The position numbers were made by a program, and so were the translations under genes. DNA of 64,000 nt from Paraburkholderia piptadeniae (lineage in GTDB: Bacteria > Pseudomonadota > Gammaproteobacteria > Burkholderiales > Burkholderiaceae). The stretch is from positions 29,384 to 93,383 of the forward strand of contig NZ_CYGY02000020.1 in assembly GCF_900007165.1 (NCBI RefSeq), written 5' to 3'. The notes beneath the pieces were generated by a model that searched no databases, was not told the origin of the DNA, and worked only from the letters and a program-made list of their open reading frames with translations. Of this stretch, positions 9,943 through 19,379 are shown one piece after another (the stretch's first letter is position 1; every line of letters starts with the position of its first letter).

Positions 9943-11142
9943 ATGCGAGTCAAGTTTGCTTGTGCCGTGTCCATCGCGGTCGCGGTTGCGATGTTGACCG
10001 CGTGCAGCAAAAAGAACGATGGCGAGGCAGGCACGGGTGCATCGGCTGCAGTGGCAGCGTCGGCACCTGCAAGCGAAGCGACTGTCGTGAAGATCGGTCA
10101 TGTGGCCCCGTTGACGGGCGGCATTGCGCATCTCGGAAAGGACAATGAAAACGGAGCGCGTCTGGCGATAGAGGAGATCAACGCGCAGGGATTGACCATC
10201 GACGGCCGCAAGATCCAGCTTCAACTCGACGGGCAGGACGACGCAGGCGACCCGAAAACGGGCACGCAGATCGCGCAGAAGCTGGTCGACGATCACGTTG
10301 TCGCCGTCGTCGGGCATCTGAACTCGGGCGTCTCGATTCCCGCATCGAAAATCTATAGCGACGCAGGCATCGTGCAGATCTCGCCGTCCTCGACGAATCC
10401 GGCCTATACGCAGCAGGGTTTCAAGACGACCTTCCGGGTCGTCGCGACAGATGCGCAGCAAGGTCCGGCGCTGGCGAACTACGCGACGAAGTCACTTGGC
10501 GCGAAACGGATCGCCGTCGTCGACGACGCGACTGCCTATGGCAAGGGTCTTGCTGACGAATTCGCGAAGACGGCCGAGGCGGGCGGCGCGAAGATCGTCG
10601 CGCGCGAGGCGACCAATGACCGGGCCACGGATTTCCGGGCCATTCTCACCAAGATCAAAAGTGCCCAGCCGGACGCCATCATGTTCGGCGGCATGGATGC
10701 AACGGGCGGGCCGTTCACAAAACAGGCGGCCGCGCTCGGAATCAGGGCAAAAATCCTTGGCGGCGACGGCGTGTGCACCGACAAGGTAGGGGAGCTGGCG
10801 GGTAGTGCCGTTCAGAACCTCGTATGTTCGGAGGCAGGTCTTGCGCTTTCGAAGATGGACAGGGGAGCGGACTTCGAAAAGAAGTACGACGCACGCTTCC
10901 ACACGCCGGCGCAGATTTACGCGCCGTTCACGTATGACGCTGTGTACGTGATCGTCGATGCAATGAAGCGCGCCAATTCGATCGAGCCGTCCAAGGTGCT
11001 CGCTGTGATGCCGTCGACCGACTACACAGGTGTCATCGGCCACATCGCATTCGACAACAAGGGCGATTTGAAAGAGGGCGCGATTACGCTTTACGACTTC
11101 AAGGACGGCAAGAAAGCAGTCCTCGATGTCGTGAAGATGTAA
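9943..11142 (+). CDS. livK: branched-chain amino acid ABC transporter, substrate-binding lipoprotein
   Basis: Periplasmic type I binding protein for leucine, isoleucine and valine or related ligands, 399 residues. The start at 9943 is chosen because GCAGGAGA precedes it and a lipoprotein signal follows at once: MRVKFA, a hydrophobic stretch, and the lipobox LTAC with Cys about residue 21. An Ala-rich linker leads into the binding fold (VVKIGHVAPLTGGIAHLGKDN, AVVGHLNSG, PSSTNPAYT). A hairpin follows the gene before livHMGF, which probably keeps the binding protein in excess over the permease. Confidence 0.93.
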   Translation: MRVKFACAVSIAVAVAMLTACSKKNDGEAGTGASAAVAASAPASEATVVKIGHVAPLTGGIAHLGKDNENGARLAIEEINAQGLTIDGRKIQLQLDGQDDAGDPKTGTQIAQKLVDDHVVAVVGHLNSGVSIPASKIYSDAGIVQISPSSTNPAYTQQGFKTTFRVVATDAQQGPALANYATKSLGAKRIAVVDDATAYGKGLADEFAKTAEAGGAKIVAREATNDRATDFRAILTKIKSAQPDAIMFGGMDATGGPFTKQAAALGIRAKILGGDGVCTDKVGELAGSAVQNLVCSEAGLALSKMDRGADFEKKYDARFHTPAQIYAPFTYDAVYVIVDAMKRANSIEPSKVLAVMPSTDYTGVIGHIAFDNKGDLKEGAITLYDFKDGKKAVLDVVKM

Positions 11143-11161
11143 TGACGGGACGTACAGCCTG

Positions 11162-11193
11162 ACGGCACCGGACCATCCGACGGTGCCGTTTTT
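11162..11193 (+). terminator. intrinsic (possibly partial) terminator between livK and livH
   Basis: ACGGCACCG (11162-11170) pairs with CGGTGCCGT (11181-11189), 10-nt loop, followed by five T residues. The downstream livHMGF genes run in the same direction, so readthrough past it is plausible. Confidence 0.8.
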
Positions 11194-11369
11194 GCATCCG
11201 CGTCGAGTGCGACGGCCGCTGCAACCCGGCGACCACGAACGCTCGACGGAGATAACCCTTACCGGTCTTTTATATCAGTACCCGCAGTGCCGTTGCGATT
11301 CCGCAAAGCATCAACGCCAACCGGCAGATGAAGAGCGCGAATCCAGTCGCACGGGCTAAGGAGCATTAA

Positions 11370-12320
11370 ATGGATATTTTCATCCAGCAGGTTCTCAACG
11401 GGCTGGTGCTCGGCAGTGTCTACGCCATCATTGCACTCGGCTATACGATGGTGTACGGCATTCTCGGCATCATCAACTTCGCTCACGGCGACATCCTGAT
11501 GGTGGGGGCGATGGTTGCCCTGTCCTGCATCGGTGTATTGCAGAACCATTTCCCCGGTCTCGGCAACGTGCCGACGCTGTGCATCGCGCTGGCCATCGCC
11601 GCCGTGGTGTGCGCAGTGGTGGGCTACACGATCGAGCGCGTCGCGTACCGGCCGCTGCGCAAAGCGCCGCGTCTCGCCCCGCTGATCACCGCAATCGGTG
11701 TGTCGATCCTGCTGCAAACGCTCGCGATGATGATCTGGTCACGCAACCCGCTGCCGTTCCCGCAGCTTCTGCCGACCGATCCCCTCAACGTGATCAAGGC
11801 CACCGACACGACGCCGGGCGCCGTGATTTCGATGACTGAAATCGTGATCATCGTCGTGGCGTTCCTCGTGATGGCGGGCCTCCTGCTGCTCGTGCACAAG
11901 ACGAAGCTCGGCCGCGCGATGCGCGCGATCGCCGAGAACCCGGGCGTCGCCTCGCTGATGGGCGTGAACCCGAACTTCGTGATCTCGGCGACCTTCATGA
12001 TCGGTTCGGCGCTGGCTGCGCTGGCGGGCGTGATGATCGCGTCGGAATACGGCAACGCGCACTTCTACATGGGCTTCATCCCAGGCCTGAAAGCGTTCAC
12101 GGCTGCCGTGCTCGGCGGTATCGGCAACCTCGGCGGCGCGATGGTCGGCGGCGTGATTCTCGGTCTGATCGAGCAGCTCGGTGCGGGCTACATCGGCAAT
12201 CTCACGGGCGGCGTGTTCGGCAGTAACTATCAGGACGTGTTCGCGTTCATCGTGCTGATCATCGTGCTGGTGTTCCGTCCGTCGGGCCTGCTCGGCGAAC
12301 GTGTTGCGGACCGTGCCTAA
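11370..12320 (+). CDS. livH: branched-chain amino acid ABC transporter permease LivH
   Basis: Inner membrane permease of 316 residues with about eight hydrophobic helices. It begins MDIFIQQVLNGLVLGSVYAI, the standard LivH N-terminus, and carries ALGYTMVYGILGIINFAHGD. The EAA-like loop is GRAMRAIAENPGVASLMGVN. The start follows AAGGAG. It heads the livHMGF block and pairs with LivM to form the channel. Confidence 0.95.
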   Translation: MDIFIQQVLNGLVLGSVYAIIALGYTMVYGILGIINFAHGDILMVGAMVALSCIGVLQNHFPGLGNVPTLCIALAIAAVVCAVVGYTIERVAYRPLRKAPRLAPLITAIGVSILLQTLAMMIWSRNPLPFPQLLPTDPLNVIKATDTTPGAVISMTEIVIIVVAFLVMAGLLLLVHKTKLGRAMRAIAENPGVASLMGVNPNFVISATFMIGSALAALAGVMIASEYGNAHFYMGFIPGLKAFTAAVLGGIGNLGGAMVGGVILGLIEQLGAGYIGNLTGGVFGSNYQDVFAFIVLIIVLVFRPSGLLGERVADRA

Positions 12321-12346
12321 CGGCGCAGGGAAAAGGAGTAAACACA

Positions 12347-13516
12347 ATGACCTCAATTCAACCGATCGAGCCGTCCACGACGCTCGTCCCTGAACGCAAC
12401 ATGACGAAGACGCTGACGGTGGGCATCCTCACCGCCGTGTTCGTGATCGCCGCGCCGATGATCATTGGCACAGCAGGCGGCAACTACTGGGTGCGCGTGC
12501 TCGACTTCGCGATGCTGTATGTGATGCTCGCGCTGGGCCTGAACGTGGTGGTCGGCTTCGCCGGCCTGCTGGACCTGGGCTACATCGCGTTCTACGCAGT
12601 GGGCGCCTATACGGCGGCATTGCTGAGCTCGCCGCACCTGTCGTCGCAGTTCGAATGGATCGCGCATCTCGCGCCGGGCGGGCTGCACACGCCGTTCTGG
12701 ATCATCGTGCCGATCGCGATGGCGATTGCCGCGTTCTTCGGGGTGATTCTCGGTGCACCGACGCTGCGTCTGCGTGGCGACTACCTCGCGATCGTGACGT
12801 TGGGCTTCGGGGAAATCGTCCGGATCTTCCTGAACAACCTCGACCGTCCGGCGAACATCACGAACGGCCCGAAGGGCGTCACGGGCATCGATCCGATCCA
12901 CGTCGGCGACTTTAGCCTCTCGCAGACGCACTCGCTGTTCGGCTTCCAGTTCCCGTCGGTGTACGCGTACTACTACGTGTTCGTGCTGTGCGCGCTGCTG
13001 GTGATCTGGGTGTGTACGCGTCTGCAGCACTCGCGCATCGGCCGCGCATGGGCCGCGATCCGCGAGGACGAAATCGCCGCGAAGGCAATGGGCATCAACA
13101 CGCGTGATGTGAAGCTGCTCGCGTTCGCGATGGGCGCGTCGTTCGGTGGCCTGTCGGGTGCGATGTTCGGCATGTTCCAGGGCTTCGTGTCGCCGGAATC
13201 GTTCACGCTGCCGGAATCGATCGTCGTGCTCGCGTGCGTCGTGCTGGGCGGCATGGGCCACATCCCGGGCGTGATTCTCGGCGCGGTGCTGCTCGCCGTG
13301 CTGCCGGAATTCCTGCGCTCGACGATGGGCCCGCTGCAGAACCTGGTGTTCGGTCACGAGATCGTCGATACGGAAGTGATCCGTCAGCTCGTCTACGCAC
13401 TCGCGATGGTGCTGATCATGCTGTACCGCTCGGAAGGCCTGTGGCCGTCACCGAAGCATGAGGACAAGATCGCGAAACTGGCGAAGCGCAGCGGCAAGAA
13501 GCCGGTGCGCGCGTAA
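12347..13516 (+). CDS. livM: branched-chain amino acid ABC transporter permease LivM
   Basis: Second permease subunit, 389 residues, with about ten hydrophobic segments. Diagnostic parts are LGLNVVVGFAGLLDLGYIAF, LRLRGDYLAIVTLGFGEI and the cytoplasmic loop GRAWAAIREDEIAAKAMGIN. It has a ~35-residue N-terminal cytoplasmic extension and a basic tail (KRSGKKPVRA). It starts 26 bp after livH with a GGAG ribosome site. Confidence 0.95.
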   Translation: MTSIQPIEPSTTLVPERNMTKTLTVGILTAVFVIAAPMIIGTAGGNYWVRVLDFAMLYVMLALGLNVVVGFAGLLDLGYIAFYAVGAYTAALLSSPHLSSQFEWIAHLAPGGLHTPFWIIVPIAMAIAAFFGVILGAPTLRLRGDYLAIVTLGFGEIVRIFLNNLDRPANITNGPKGVTGIDPIHVGDFSLSQTHSLFGFQFPSVYAYYYVFVLCALLVIWVCTRLQHSRIGRAWAAIREDEIAAKAMGINTRDVKLLAFAMGASFGGLSGAMFGMFQGFVSPESFTLPESIVVLACVVLGGMGHIPGVILGAVLLAVLPEFLRSTMGPLQNLVFGHEIVDTEVIRQLVYALAMVLIMLYRSEGLWPSPKHEDKIAKLAKRSGKKPVRA

Positions 13517-13544
13517 CGGACCACGGATCGAAGGGGAAACACAC

Positions 13545-14321
13545 ATGAGCGACAAACAAATCCGTCTGTCCGTGAAGGGCGTGAACAAGCGCTTCGGCGG
13601 TCTGCAGGCGCTGTCGGATGTCGGCCTCGAAATCGAGGAAGGCTCCATTTACGGTCTGATCGGCCCGAACGGCGCCGGCAAGACCACGTTCTTCAACGTG
13701 ATCACGGGCCTCTACACGCCGGACTCGGGCGAGTTCAGGCTCGATGGCCAGAACTACACGCCGACGGCCGTGTATCAGGTGGCGAAGGCCGGCATCGCGC
13801 GCACGTTCCAGAACATCCGTCTGTTCGGCGGCATGACCGCGCTGGAAAACGTGATGGTCGGCCGGCACGTCCGCACGAAGCACGGGCTGCTGGGCGCCGT
13901 GTTCCAGACGCCCGCTGAGCGTCAGGAAGAGCGCGAGATCAAGGAACGCGCGCTGGAACTGCTCGAGTACGTCGGCGTGCTGCAATACGCCGACTACACG
14001 TCGCGCAACCTGTCGTACGGCCACCAGCGTCGTCTGGAAATCGCGCGCGCACTGGCGACCGATCCGAAGCTGCTCGCGCTCGACGAACCGGCTGCCGGCA
14101 TGAACGCAACGGAAAAGGTCGAACTGACGAAGCTGCTCGACAAGATCCGCAGCGACGGCAAGACGATCCTGCTGATCGAGCACGACGTGAAACTGGTGAT
14201 GGGCCTGTGCAATCGCATGACAGTGCTCGACTATGGCAAGGTGATCGCCGAAGGTCTGCCGCATGACGTGCAGAAGGACCCGAAGGTGATCGAGGCTTAT
14301 CTGGGTGCGGGGGTCCACTGA
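13545..14321 (+). CDS. livG: branched-chain amino acid ABC transporter ATPase LivG
   Basis: ABC ATPase of 258 residues. It has the Walker A GPNGAGKTT near residue 45, the LivG-type insert with FQNIRLFGGMTALENVMVG, the signature LSYGHQRRLEIARAL and the Walker B LLALDEPAAGMN. The ATG at 13545 is chosen because it follows AAGGGGA and matches the family start (MSDKQIRLSVKGVNKRFGG). Its stop codon overlaps the livF start by one base. Confidence 0.95.
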   Translation: MSDKQIRLSVKGVNKRFGGLQALSDVGLEIEEGSIYGLIGPNGAGKTTFFNVITGLYTPDSGEFRLDGQNYTPTAVYQVAKAGIARTFQNIRLFGGMTALENVMVGRHVRTKHGLLGAVFQTPAERQEEREIKERALELLEYVGVLQYADYTSRNLSYGHQRRLEIARALATDPKLLALDEPAAGMNATEKVELTKLLDKIRSDGKTILLIEHDVKLVMGLCNRMTVLDYGKVIAEGLPHDVQKDPKVIEAYLGAGVH

Positions 14322-15037
14322 TGGCTACGGCAATGTTGAAAATCAAGGGCCTGCAGGTCAACTACGGCGGCATTCAGGCCGTCAAGGGTGTCGACCTGGA
14401 GATCGCGCAGGGCGAACTCGTCACGCTGATCGGCGCGAACGGCGCAGGCAAGACGACCACGATGAAGGCGATCACGGGCCTCAAGCCTTACTCGGCCGGC
14501 GACATCGAATACATGGGCCAGTCGATCAAGGGCGTGCCGCCGCACGAGTTGCTCAAGCGCGGTCTCGCGATGGTGCCGGAAGGCCGTGGCATCTTCGCGC
14601 GCATGTCGATCGTCGAGAACATGCAGATGGGCGCGTATCTGCGCACCGACAATGAAGGCATCAAGAAGGACGTCGAGCGCATGTTCGGCTTCTTCCCGCG
14701 CCTGAAGGAACGCGCGACGCAGCTCGCGGGCACGCTGTCGGGCGGCGAACAGCAGATGCTGGCGATGGCGCGCGCCGTCATCTCGAAGCCGAAACTGCTG
14801 CTGCTCGATGAGCCGTCGATGGGCCTGTCGCCGATCATGGTCGAGAAGATCTTCGAAGTGGTGCGCGAGATCTCGAAGGAAGGCATCACGGTGATGCTGG
14901 TCGAGCAGAACGCGCGTCTCGCACTGCAGGCAGCGGACCGTGGCTACGTGATGGACTCGGGCACGGTCACGATGTCGGGTGACGCGAAGCAGATGCTCGA
15001 TGATCCGAAGGTGCGCGCGGCGTATCTCGGCGAGTAA
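14321..15037 (+). CDS. livF: branched-chain amino acid ABC transporter ATPase LivF
   Basis: The second ATPase of the Liv transporter, 238 residues. Walker A GANGAGKTTT lies near residue 43, the LivF-specific VPEGRGIFARMSIVENMQMG region follows, then LSGGEQQMLAMARA and LLLLDEPSMGLSP. It is the last gene of the operon, and a strong terminator lies 50 bp downstream. Confidence 0.95.
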   Translation: MATAMLKIKGLQVNYGGIQAVKGVDLEIAQGELVTLIGANGAGKTTTMKAITGLKPYSAGDIEYMGQSIKGVPPHELLKRGLAMVPEGRGIFARMSIVENMQMGAYLRTDNEGIKKDVERMFGFFPRLKERATQLAGTLSGGEQQMLAMARAVISKPKLLLLDEPSMGLSPIMVEKIFEVVREISKEGITVMLVEQNARLALQAADRGYVMDSGTVTMSGDAKQMLDDPKVRAAYLGE

Positions 15038-15086
15038 GCTCAGCCAGCTCAAGCGCCGGTTCTTGCGACCGGCAACGTGCAATAAA

Positions 15087-15125
15087 CAAAGGCCGCATGC
15101 GTCAAGCATGCGGCCTTTGTGTTTT
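15087..15125 (+). terminator. intrinsic terminator of the liv operon
   Basis: A perfect 15-bp stem, ACAAAGGCCGCATGC (15087-15101) with GCATGCGGCCTTTGT (15107-15121), five-base loop, then GTTTT. Confidence 0.9.
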
Positions 15126-15156
15126 CAGCGATTCAAATGCGCGGCGGCGCAACCGC

Positions 15157-15609
15157 TCAAGCCAACGCGCCCAGCCGCTTGCCGAGGCTGACGACCTGAT
15201 CGGCGCGATAGCCGAGCGTTTCGTAGAAAGCCCGCACGTCGGCCTTCGCGCTCAGCACCTGAAGATTGACCTTCGGGCAGCCGCGCGCCGTCAATGCCGC
15301 TTCCGCGTGCCGTACCAGCCGCGTACCGATGCCCTGGCGCCGTTGCGTCGGATCGACCGCGAGCGAGTACAGCCAGCCCCGATGCCCGTCGTAACCGGCC
15401 ATCGCCGTGCCGACGATGCCAGCGTCCTTCACCGCGACAAAGAACAGTTCGGGCTGCGTCGCGAGCTTGTTTGCGATCGACAGATGCGGATTGCGCTGCG
15501 GCTTGCTCGCGTCCTTGTACTCCGGGAACGCGTCGAGCCACAGCGCGACGACGGCATCCGTGTCGGCCGCGTCGAAGCAGCGGATCGACAGTGGCGAAGC
15601 AGTCGTCAC
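15157..15609 (-). CDS. GNAT-family N-acetyltransferase (YpeA-like)
   Basis: Acetyl-CoA-dependent acetyltransferase of 150 residues. The acetyl-CoA loop is RRQGIGTRLV near residue 95, preceded by the beta-strand WLYSLAVDP and followed by VNLQVLSAKADVRAFYETLGY. The architecture resembles the YpeA/RimI side of the family, but the acceptor is unknown. Translation begins at a GTG that overlaps the stop codon of the upstream ArgD-type gene (GTGA at 15606-15609), so it is translationally coupled to that transaminase. Confidence 0.85.
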   Translation of the reverse strand: MTTASPLSIRCFDAADTDAVVALWLDAFPEYKDASKPQRNPHLSIANKLATQPELFFVAVKDAGIVGTAMAGYDGHRGWLYSLAVDPTQRRQGIGTRLVRHAEAALTARGCPKVNLQVLSAKADVRAFYETLGYRADQVVSLGKRLGALA

Positions 15610-16790
15610 AGCGTGTCCAGGATCGAGCGCAGCATCGACATCATCTGGTCGATCTCTTCCGTCGTCACGTTGAGCGCGGGCATGAAGCGCAGCAGATTCG
15701 GACGCGCCGCGTTGAGCAGCAGGCCGTCGGGCTGCATCAGGCGCGCCTTCTCGACGATCTGGTTGCCGATGTCCTTGCCGAGCAGCAGCGCGCGCAACAT
15801 GCCTTCGCCGCGCTCGCCCGCAAAGCCGCGCTCCTCAGACAGTTCGAGCAGCTTCGCGCGCAGATATTCGCCGCGTGCCTTCACGCCATTGAGGAAGCCG
15901 GGTGCCGTCAGTTGCGAGATCACCGAATGGCCGACTGCCGTCATCAGCGGATTGCCGTTGTACGTGCCGCCCTGTTCGCCCGCTTCGAACACCTCGACTT
16001 CCTTCTTGCACAGCAGCGCACCGAGCGGCACGCCGCCGCCGATGCCCTTCGCAAGCGTCATCACGTCGGGCTCGATACCCGACAGCTCGTACGCGAACAG
16101 CGTCCCCGCGCGGCCGCAACCGCTTTGCACTTCATCGACGATCAGGAGCAGGTTGTGCTTCTTCGTCAACTCGCGCAGCTGCTGCATGAATCCGCGCGTT
16201 GCGGGAATCACGCCGCCTTCGCCCTGGATCGGTTCGAGCATCACGGCGACTGTCTTGTCGCCGATCAGCTTCTCGACGGACGCGATGTCGTTCAGATCCG
16301 CTTTCGGGAAGCCTGGCACCTGCGGTGCGTAGATCGTGTCCCAGCCCGGCTTGCCGCTCGCCGACATCGTCGCGAGCGTGCGGCCGTGGAAGCTGTGATC
16401 GAACGTGATGATTTCATACGCGCCGTTCTTGAATTTCTTGCCGTATTTGCGCGCGAGCTTGATCGCACCTTCGTTCGCTTCGGCGCCGCTGTTGGTGAAG
16501 AACACCTTGTCGAAGCAGCTGTGCTGCGTGAGCAGGCCGGCGAGCTTCGCCATCGGCTCGTTGTAGAACGCCGGCGACGGGTTGATCAGCGTGCGCGCCT
16601 GGTGCGTGAGCGCTTCGATGATGCCTTCGTTGCAGTGGCCAAGGGAATTCACCGCCCAGCCCTGGATGAAGTCCAGATAGCGCTTGCCGTTGTTGTCATA
16701 GAGCCACGAGCCTTTGCCGTGCGTGAAAACGATTTCGGGCCGGTTCGTGATGTACATCAGCGAATCGATCGGGTACTCATTGAAGTTCAT
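15606..16790 (-). CDS. argD: acetylornithine/succinylornithine-type transaminase
   Basis: Class III PLP aminotransferase of 394 residues. It starts MNFNEYPIDSLMYITNRPE and has the cofactor-site motifs TNSGAEANEGAIKLAR and IVDEVQSGCGRAGTLFAYE. The Schiff-base lysine sits in TLAKGIGGGVPLGAL. Length and motifs fit ArgD, which converts N-acetylglutamate semialdehyde to acetylornithine in arginine synthesis. A related class III enzyme acting on GABA or ornithine cannot be excluded. The ATG at 16790 is favoured over longer in-frame starts because the upstream part is unlike the family. Confidence 0.87.
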   Translation of the reverse strand: MNFNEYPIDSLMYITNRPEIVFTHGKGSWLYDNNGKRYLDFIQGWAVNSLGHCNEGIIEALTHQARTLINPSPAFYNEPMAKLAGLLTQHSCFDKVFFTNSGAEANEGAIKLARKYGKKFKNGAYEIITFDHSFHGRTLATMSASGKPGWDTIYAPQVPGFPKADLNDIASVEKLIGDKTVAVMLEPIQGEGGVIPATRGFMQQLRELTKKHNLLLIVDEVQSGCGRAGTLFAYELSGIEPDVMTLAKGIGGGVPLGALLCKKEVEVFEAGEQGGTYNGNPLMTAVGHSVISQLTAPGFLNGVKARGEYLRAKLLELSEERGFAGERGEGMLRALLLGKDIGNQIVEKARLMQPDGLLLNAARPNLLRFMPALNVTTEEIDQMMSMLRSILDTL

Positions 16791-16940
16791 GGCTACAGGC
16801 TCCAGGCAAACAGGGATAAGAAACCGCCTCGGACAAAATGGCCCAGCAACGGAGAGAAAACGCCGACGAGTACGCGTGTTCAACAGCCTGTGTTCAACAG
16901 CACGTCGTCGACAGAACGTCAAAGCAGCGACGAAATACAA

Positions 16941-16964
16941 AAAGCCACGGCATGCCGTGGCTTT
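16941..16964 (-). terminator. intrinsic terminator downstream of the flavin reductase gene
   Basis: A perfect 24-bp palindrome with half AAAGCCACGGCA. Read on the minus strand it ends in CTTTTTGTATTT. It lies about 210 bp past the 17176 stop and before the argD-type gene. Confidence 0.7.
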
Positions 16965-17175
16965 CGTGATTTGAACTGCGTGCGCGTGATACTAAGCTGA
17001 TACGCGCAAACCGTGACGAAGCCAGCGGCGCCCCTATGGGAGCAGCGAGCGGCGACGTCGAAGTTCGGACAGGATGCGGTTCATGCGCGAAAGAATACGA
17101 CAATGCCGGCGCTCGTGTAAACCGGCAATTTGCGCGCGCCGGCCGATTCGTTCATGCAGGATGACAACGCAACGA

Positions 17176-18207
17176 TCAGACGGGGTTCGCGAGATCGGCG
17201 GCGCTCGTGAACGAATCCGCGTAGAACTCGTCTTCCGGCAGGCGATGATGCTGCGTGAAATCGCGCTGCGCGGATTCGACCATCACAGGCGCGCCGCACG
17301 CATACACCTGATATGCCGACAAGTCTGGCAGATCTTCGATGACGGCGCGATGAACGAAGCCCGTGCGGCCCGTCCAGGCGTCGTCCGCGTCCGGTTCGGA
17401 GAGCACGGGCACGAACTTGAAGTTCGGCACTTCGCGCGCCCATTGCTCGGCGAGATCCATCATGTACAGGTCTTTCTTGCGGCGAGCGCCCCAGTACAGC
17501 GTCATCGGGCGCGTGATGTTCTTGAAGACGGCATGCTCGACGATCGCCTTCAGCGGCGCAAAGCCAGTGCCGGATGCGAGCAGGACGATCGGCTTGTCCG
17601 ATTCTTCGCGCAGGAAGAACGTGCCGAGCGGGGCCTCGAAGCGCAGGATGTCGCGCTCCTTCATCGTGTTGAACACGTGATCGGTGAACGCGCCGCCCGG
17701 CATGTGGCGGATATGCAGCTCGATCGGGCCTTCCGTATGCGGCGCGTTCGCCATCGAGTAGCTGCGGCGCTTGCCGTCCTTCAGGATGAACTCGAGGTAC
17801 TGGCCGGCCATGTATTGCAGGCGCTCGTTCGCGGGCAGTTGCAGCTTCAGCGCGATGACGTCGTCGGCCTTGCGCTCGATCGAATTCACACGGCACGGCA
17901 GCTTCTTGATCTGCACGTCGCCGACGCCCGTCACTTCGCGGATATCGACCTCGAGGTCCGTGCAGGCCGTCGCGCAGCAGAAGAGGGCCATGCCGCGCGT
18001 CTTCTCGTCGTTCGACAGCGCCGACGACGAATGCGCTCGCTGTTCGATTTCGCCGCCGACGACCGTGCCCTTGCACGAGCCGCATGCGCCGTTCTTGCAG
18101 CCGTACGGCAGGCCGATGCCCTGGCGAAGGGCGGCCGTCAGCACGGGTTCATCGGGTTCCACCTGAAACTGCCGGCCGCTTTGCCGGAGCGTTACGTTAA
18201 ATGCCAT
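17176..18207 (-). CDS. [2Fe-2S] ferredoxin/NAD(P)H-flavin reductase (CDP-6-deoxy-delta-3,4-glucoseen reductase-like)
   Basis: Electron-transfer flavoprotein of 343 residues with three parts. An N-terminal plant-type ferredoxin domain has CKNGACGSC near residue 37 and the final ligand in FCCATACTD. The FAD-binding domain has RSYSMANAP. The NAD-binding domain has LASGTGFAPLKAIVEH and YWGARRKKDLY. Genome annotations often name this family after the deoxysugar enzyme AscD, but no deoxysugar genes are nearby. A role as a general reductase feeding an unidentified oxygenase is equally possible. The ATG at 18207 matches the ferredoxin-domain start. Confidence 0.85.
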   Translation of the reverse strand: MAFNVTLRQSGRQFQVEPDEPVLTAALRQGIGLPYGCKNGACGSCKGTVVGGEIEQRAHSSSALSNDEKTRGMALFCCATACTDLEVDIREVTGVGDVQIKKLPCRVNSIERKADDVIALKLQLPANERLQYMAGQYLEFILKDGKRRSYSMANAPHTEGPIELHIRHMPGGAFTDHVFNTMKERDILRFEAPLGTFFLREESDKPIVLLASGTGFAPLKAIVEHAVFKNITRPMTLYWGARRKKDLYMMDLAEQWAREVPNFKFVPVLSEPDADDAWTGRTGFVHRAVIEDLPDLSAYQVYACGAPVMVESAQRDFTQHHRLPEDEFYADSFTSAADLANPV

Positions 18208-18281
18208 AGGTCGTTCAGAGTTCGAGTACAGGGAGTCGGTAACCAGTGCGTACCATGGATCGCGGCTACAATGCGTCCACG

Positions 18282-19316
18282 ATGAAAGCGACACGAAACT
18301 TGCGCAGACCGCGCGTGCTGATCGTCGGTTGCGGCGATGTCGGCATGCGCTGCGTGCGGCAACTGCAACGGCGCGCGCGCCTCTACGCGCTCACGCATCA
18401 CGCCGAGCGCCGCGACGAACTGCGCGCGGCGGGCGTCACGCCGATCGTCGGAGATCTCGACGCGCGCAAGAGCCTCTGGCGTCTCGCGGGTCTTGCGCCG
18501 ACCGTGCTGCATCTCGCGCCGCCGCAAAAGACGGGCGACATCGACATGCGCACGCGCTCGCTGATCGCCACGCTGACCGCGCCGCGCATCCGGTATGCCC
18601 GCCATATCGGGGCACGGGCGACGGGGCGGCTCAGGTCCGCGCAGCAAGGCATTCGTGCTCGCAAAACATCCGATATTGTACCCGACGGGGGTATCACGGC
18701 CCTTAGGGCTGGACACTACGCGAGCGGGCGTCCGCGCATCGTCTACGCAAGCACGACGGGTGTCTATGGGGATTGCGGCGGCGCGTGGCTCGACGAAACG
18801 CGTCCCGTCGCGCCCGCGAACGAGCGCGCGAAGCGCCGCGTGTCGGCGGAGACGCAGCTGCGGCGCGCGGCTACTCGTCATGCGATTGCGGCGAGCATCG
18901 CGCGCATTCCGGGCATCTATGCGGGCAACCGGCTGCCGCTTGCGCGGCTCGAGAGGCGCACTCCCGCGCTCGTCGATGCCGATGACGTCTACACGAATCA
19001 CATCCACGCCGACGACCTCGCCGCGATCCTGCTGCGCATGGCGACGCATGGCCTGCCATCGCGCGTGATCCACGCATCCGACGACACGACGCTGAAGATG
19101 GGCGAGTACTTTGACCGGGTGGCGGACGCGTTCGGCGTCGAGCGGGCGCCGCGCACCACGCGCGACGAAGCGCAGCGGCAACTCGAACCGATGATGCTGT
19201 CGTTCATGCGCGAGTCGCGGCGCCTCATCAACCGCCGGCTCAAGCGCGAGTTGCGCGTGAAGCTGCGCTATCCGAGCGTCGATGATTTCTTGCGCACGGC
19301 CGCCCGTCGCGCGTAA
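18282..19316 (+). CDS. NAD(P)-dependent epimerase/dehydratase-like protein
   Basis: Extended short-chain dehydrogenase-like protein, about 344 residues. The nucleotide-binding motif VLIVGCGDVGMRC starts near residue 12, and IVYASTTGVYGDCGGAW matches the catalytic Ser/Tyr region of the SDR fold. The later IARIPGIYAGNRLP and IHADDLA strengthen the assignment. Between ~100 and 155 lies a basic stretch that looks unlike the fold and may be a loop insertion. The start is uncertain: ATG codons at 18255 and 18282 and a GTG at 18246 are all in frame, with no clear ribosome site. No substrate can be proposed. Confidence 0.75.
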   Translation: MKATRNLRRPRVLIVGCGDVGMRCVRQLQRRARLYALTHHAERRDELRAAGVTPIVGDLDARKSLWRLAGLAPTVLHLAPPQKTGDIDMRTRSLIATLTAPRIRYARHIGARATGRLRSAQQGIRARKTSDIVPDGGITALRAGHYASGRPRIVYASTTGVYGDCGGAWLDETRPVAPANERAKRRVSAETQLRRAATRHAIAASIARIPGIYAGNRLPLARLERRTPALVDADDVYTNHIHADDLAAILLRMATHGLPSRVIHASDDTTLKMGEYFDRVADAFGVERAPRTTRDEAQRQLEPMMLSFMRESRRLINRRLKRELRVKLRYPSVDDFLRTAARRA

Positions 19317-19379
19317 AGGCGCCTCGCGCGGCCACACGCAGCGATGCCGCGAAGAGCAGCGAGCGAAACTGAGAAGCCG

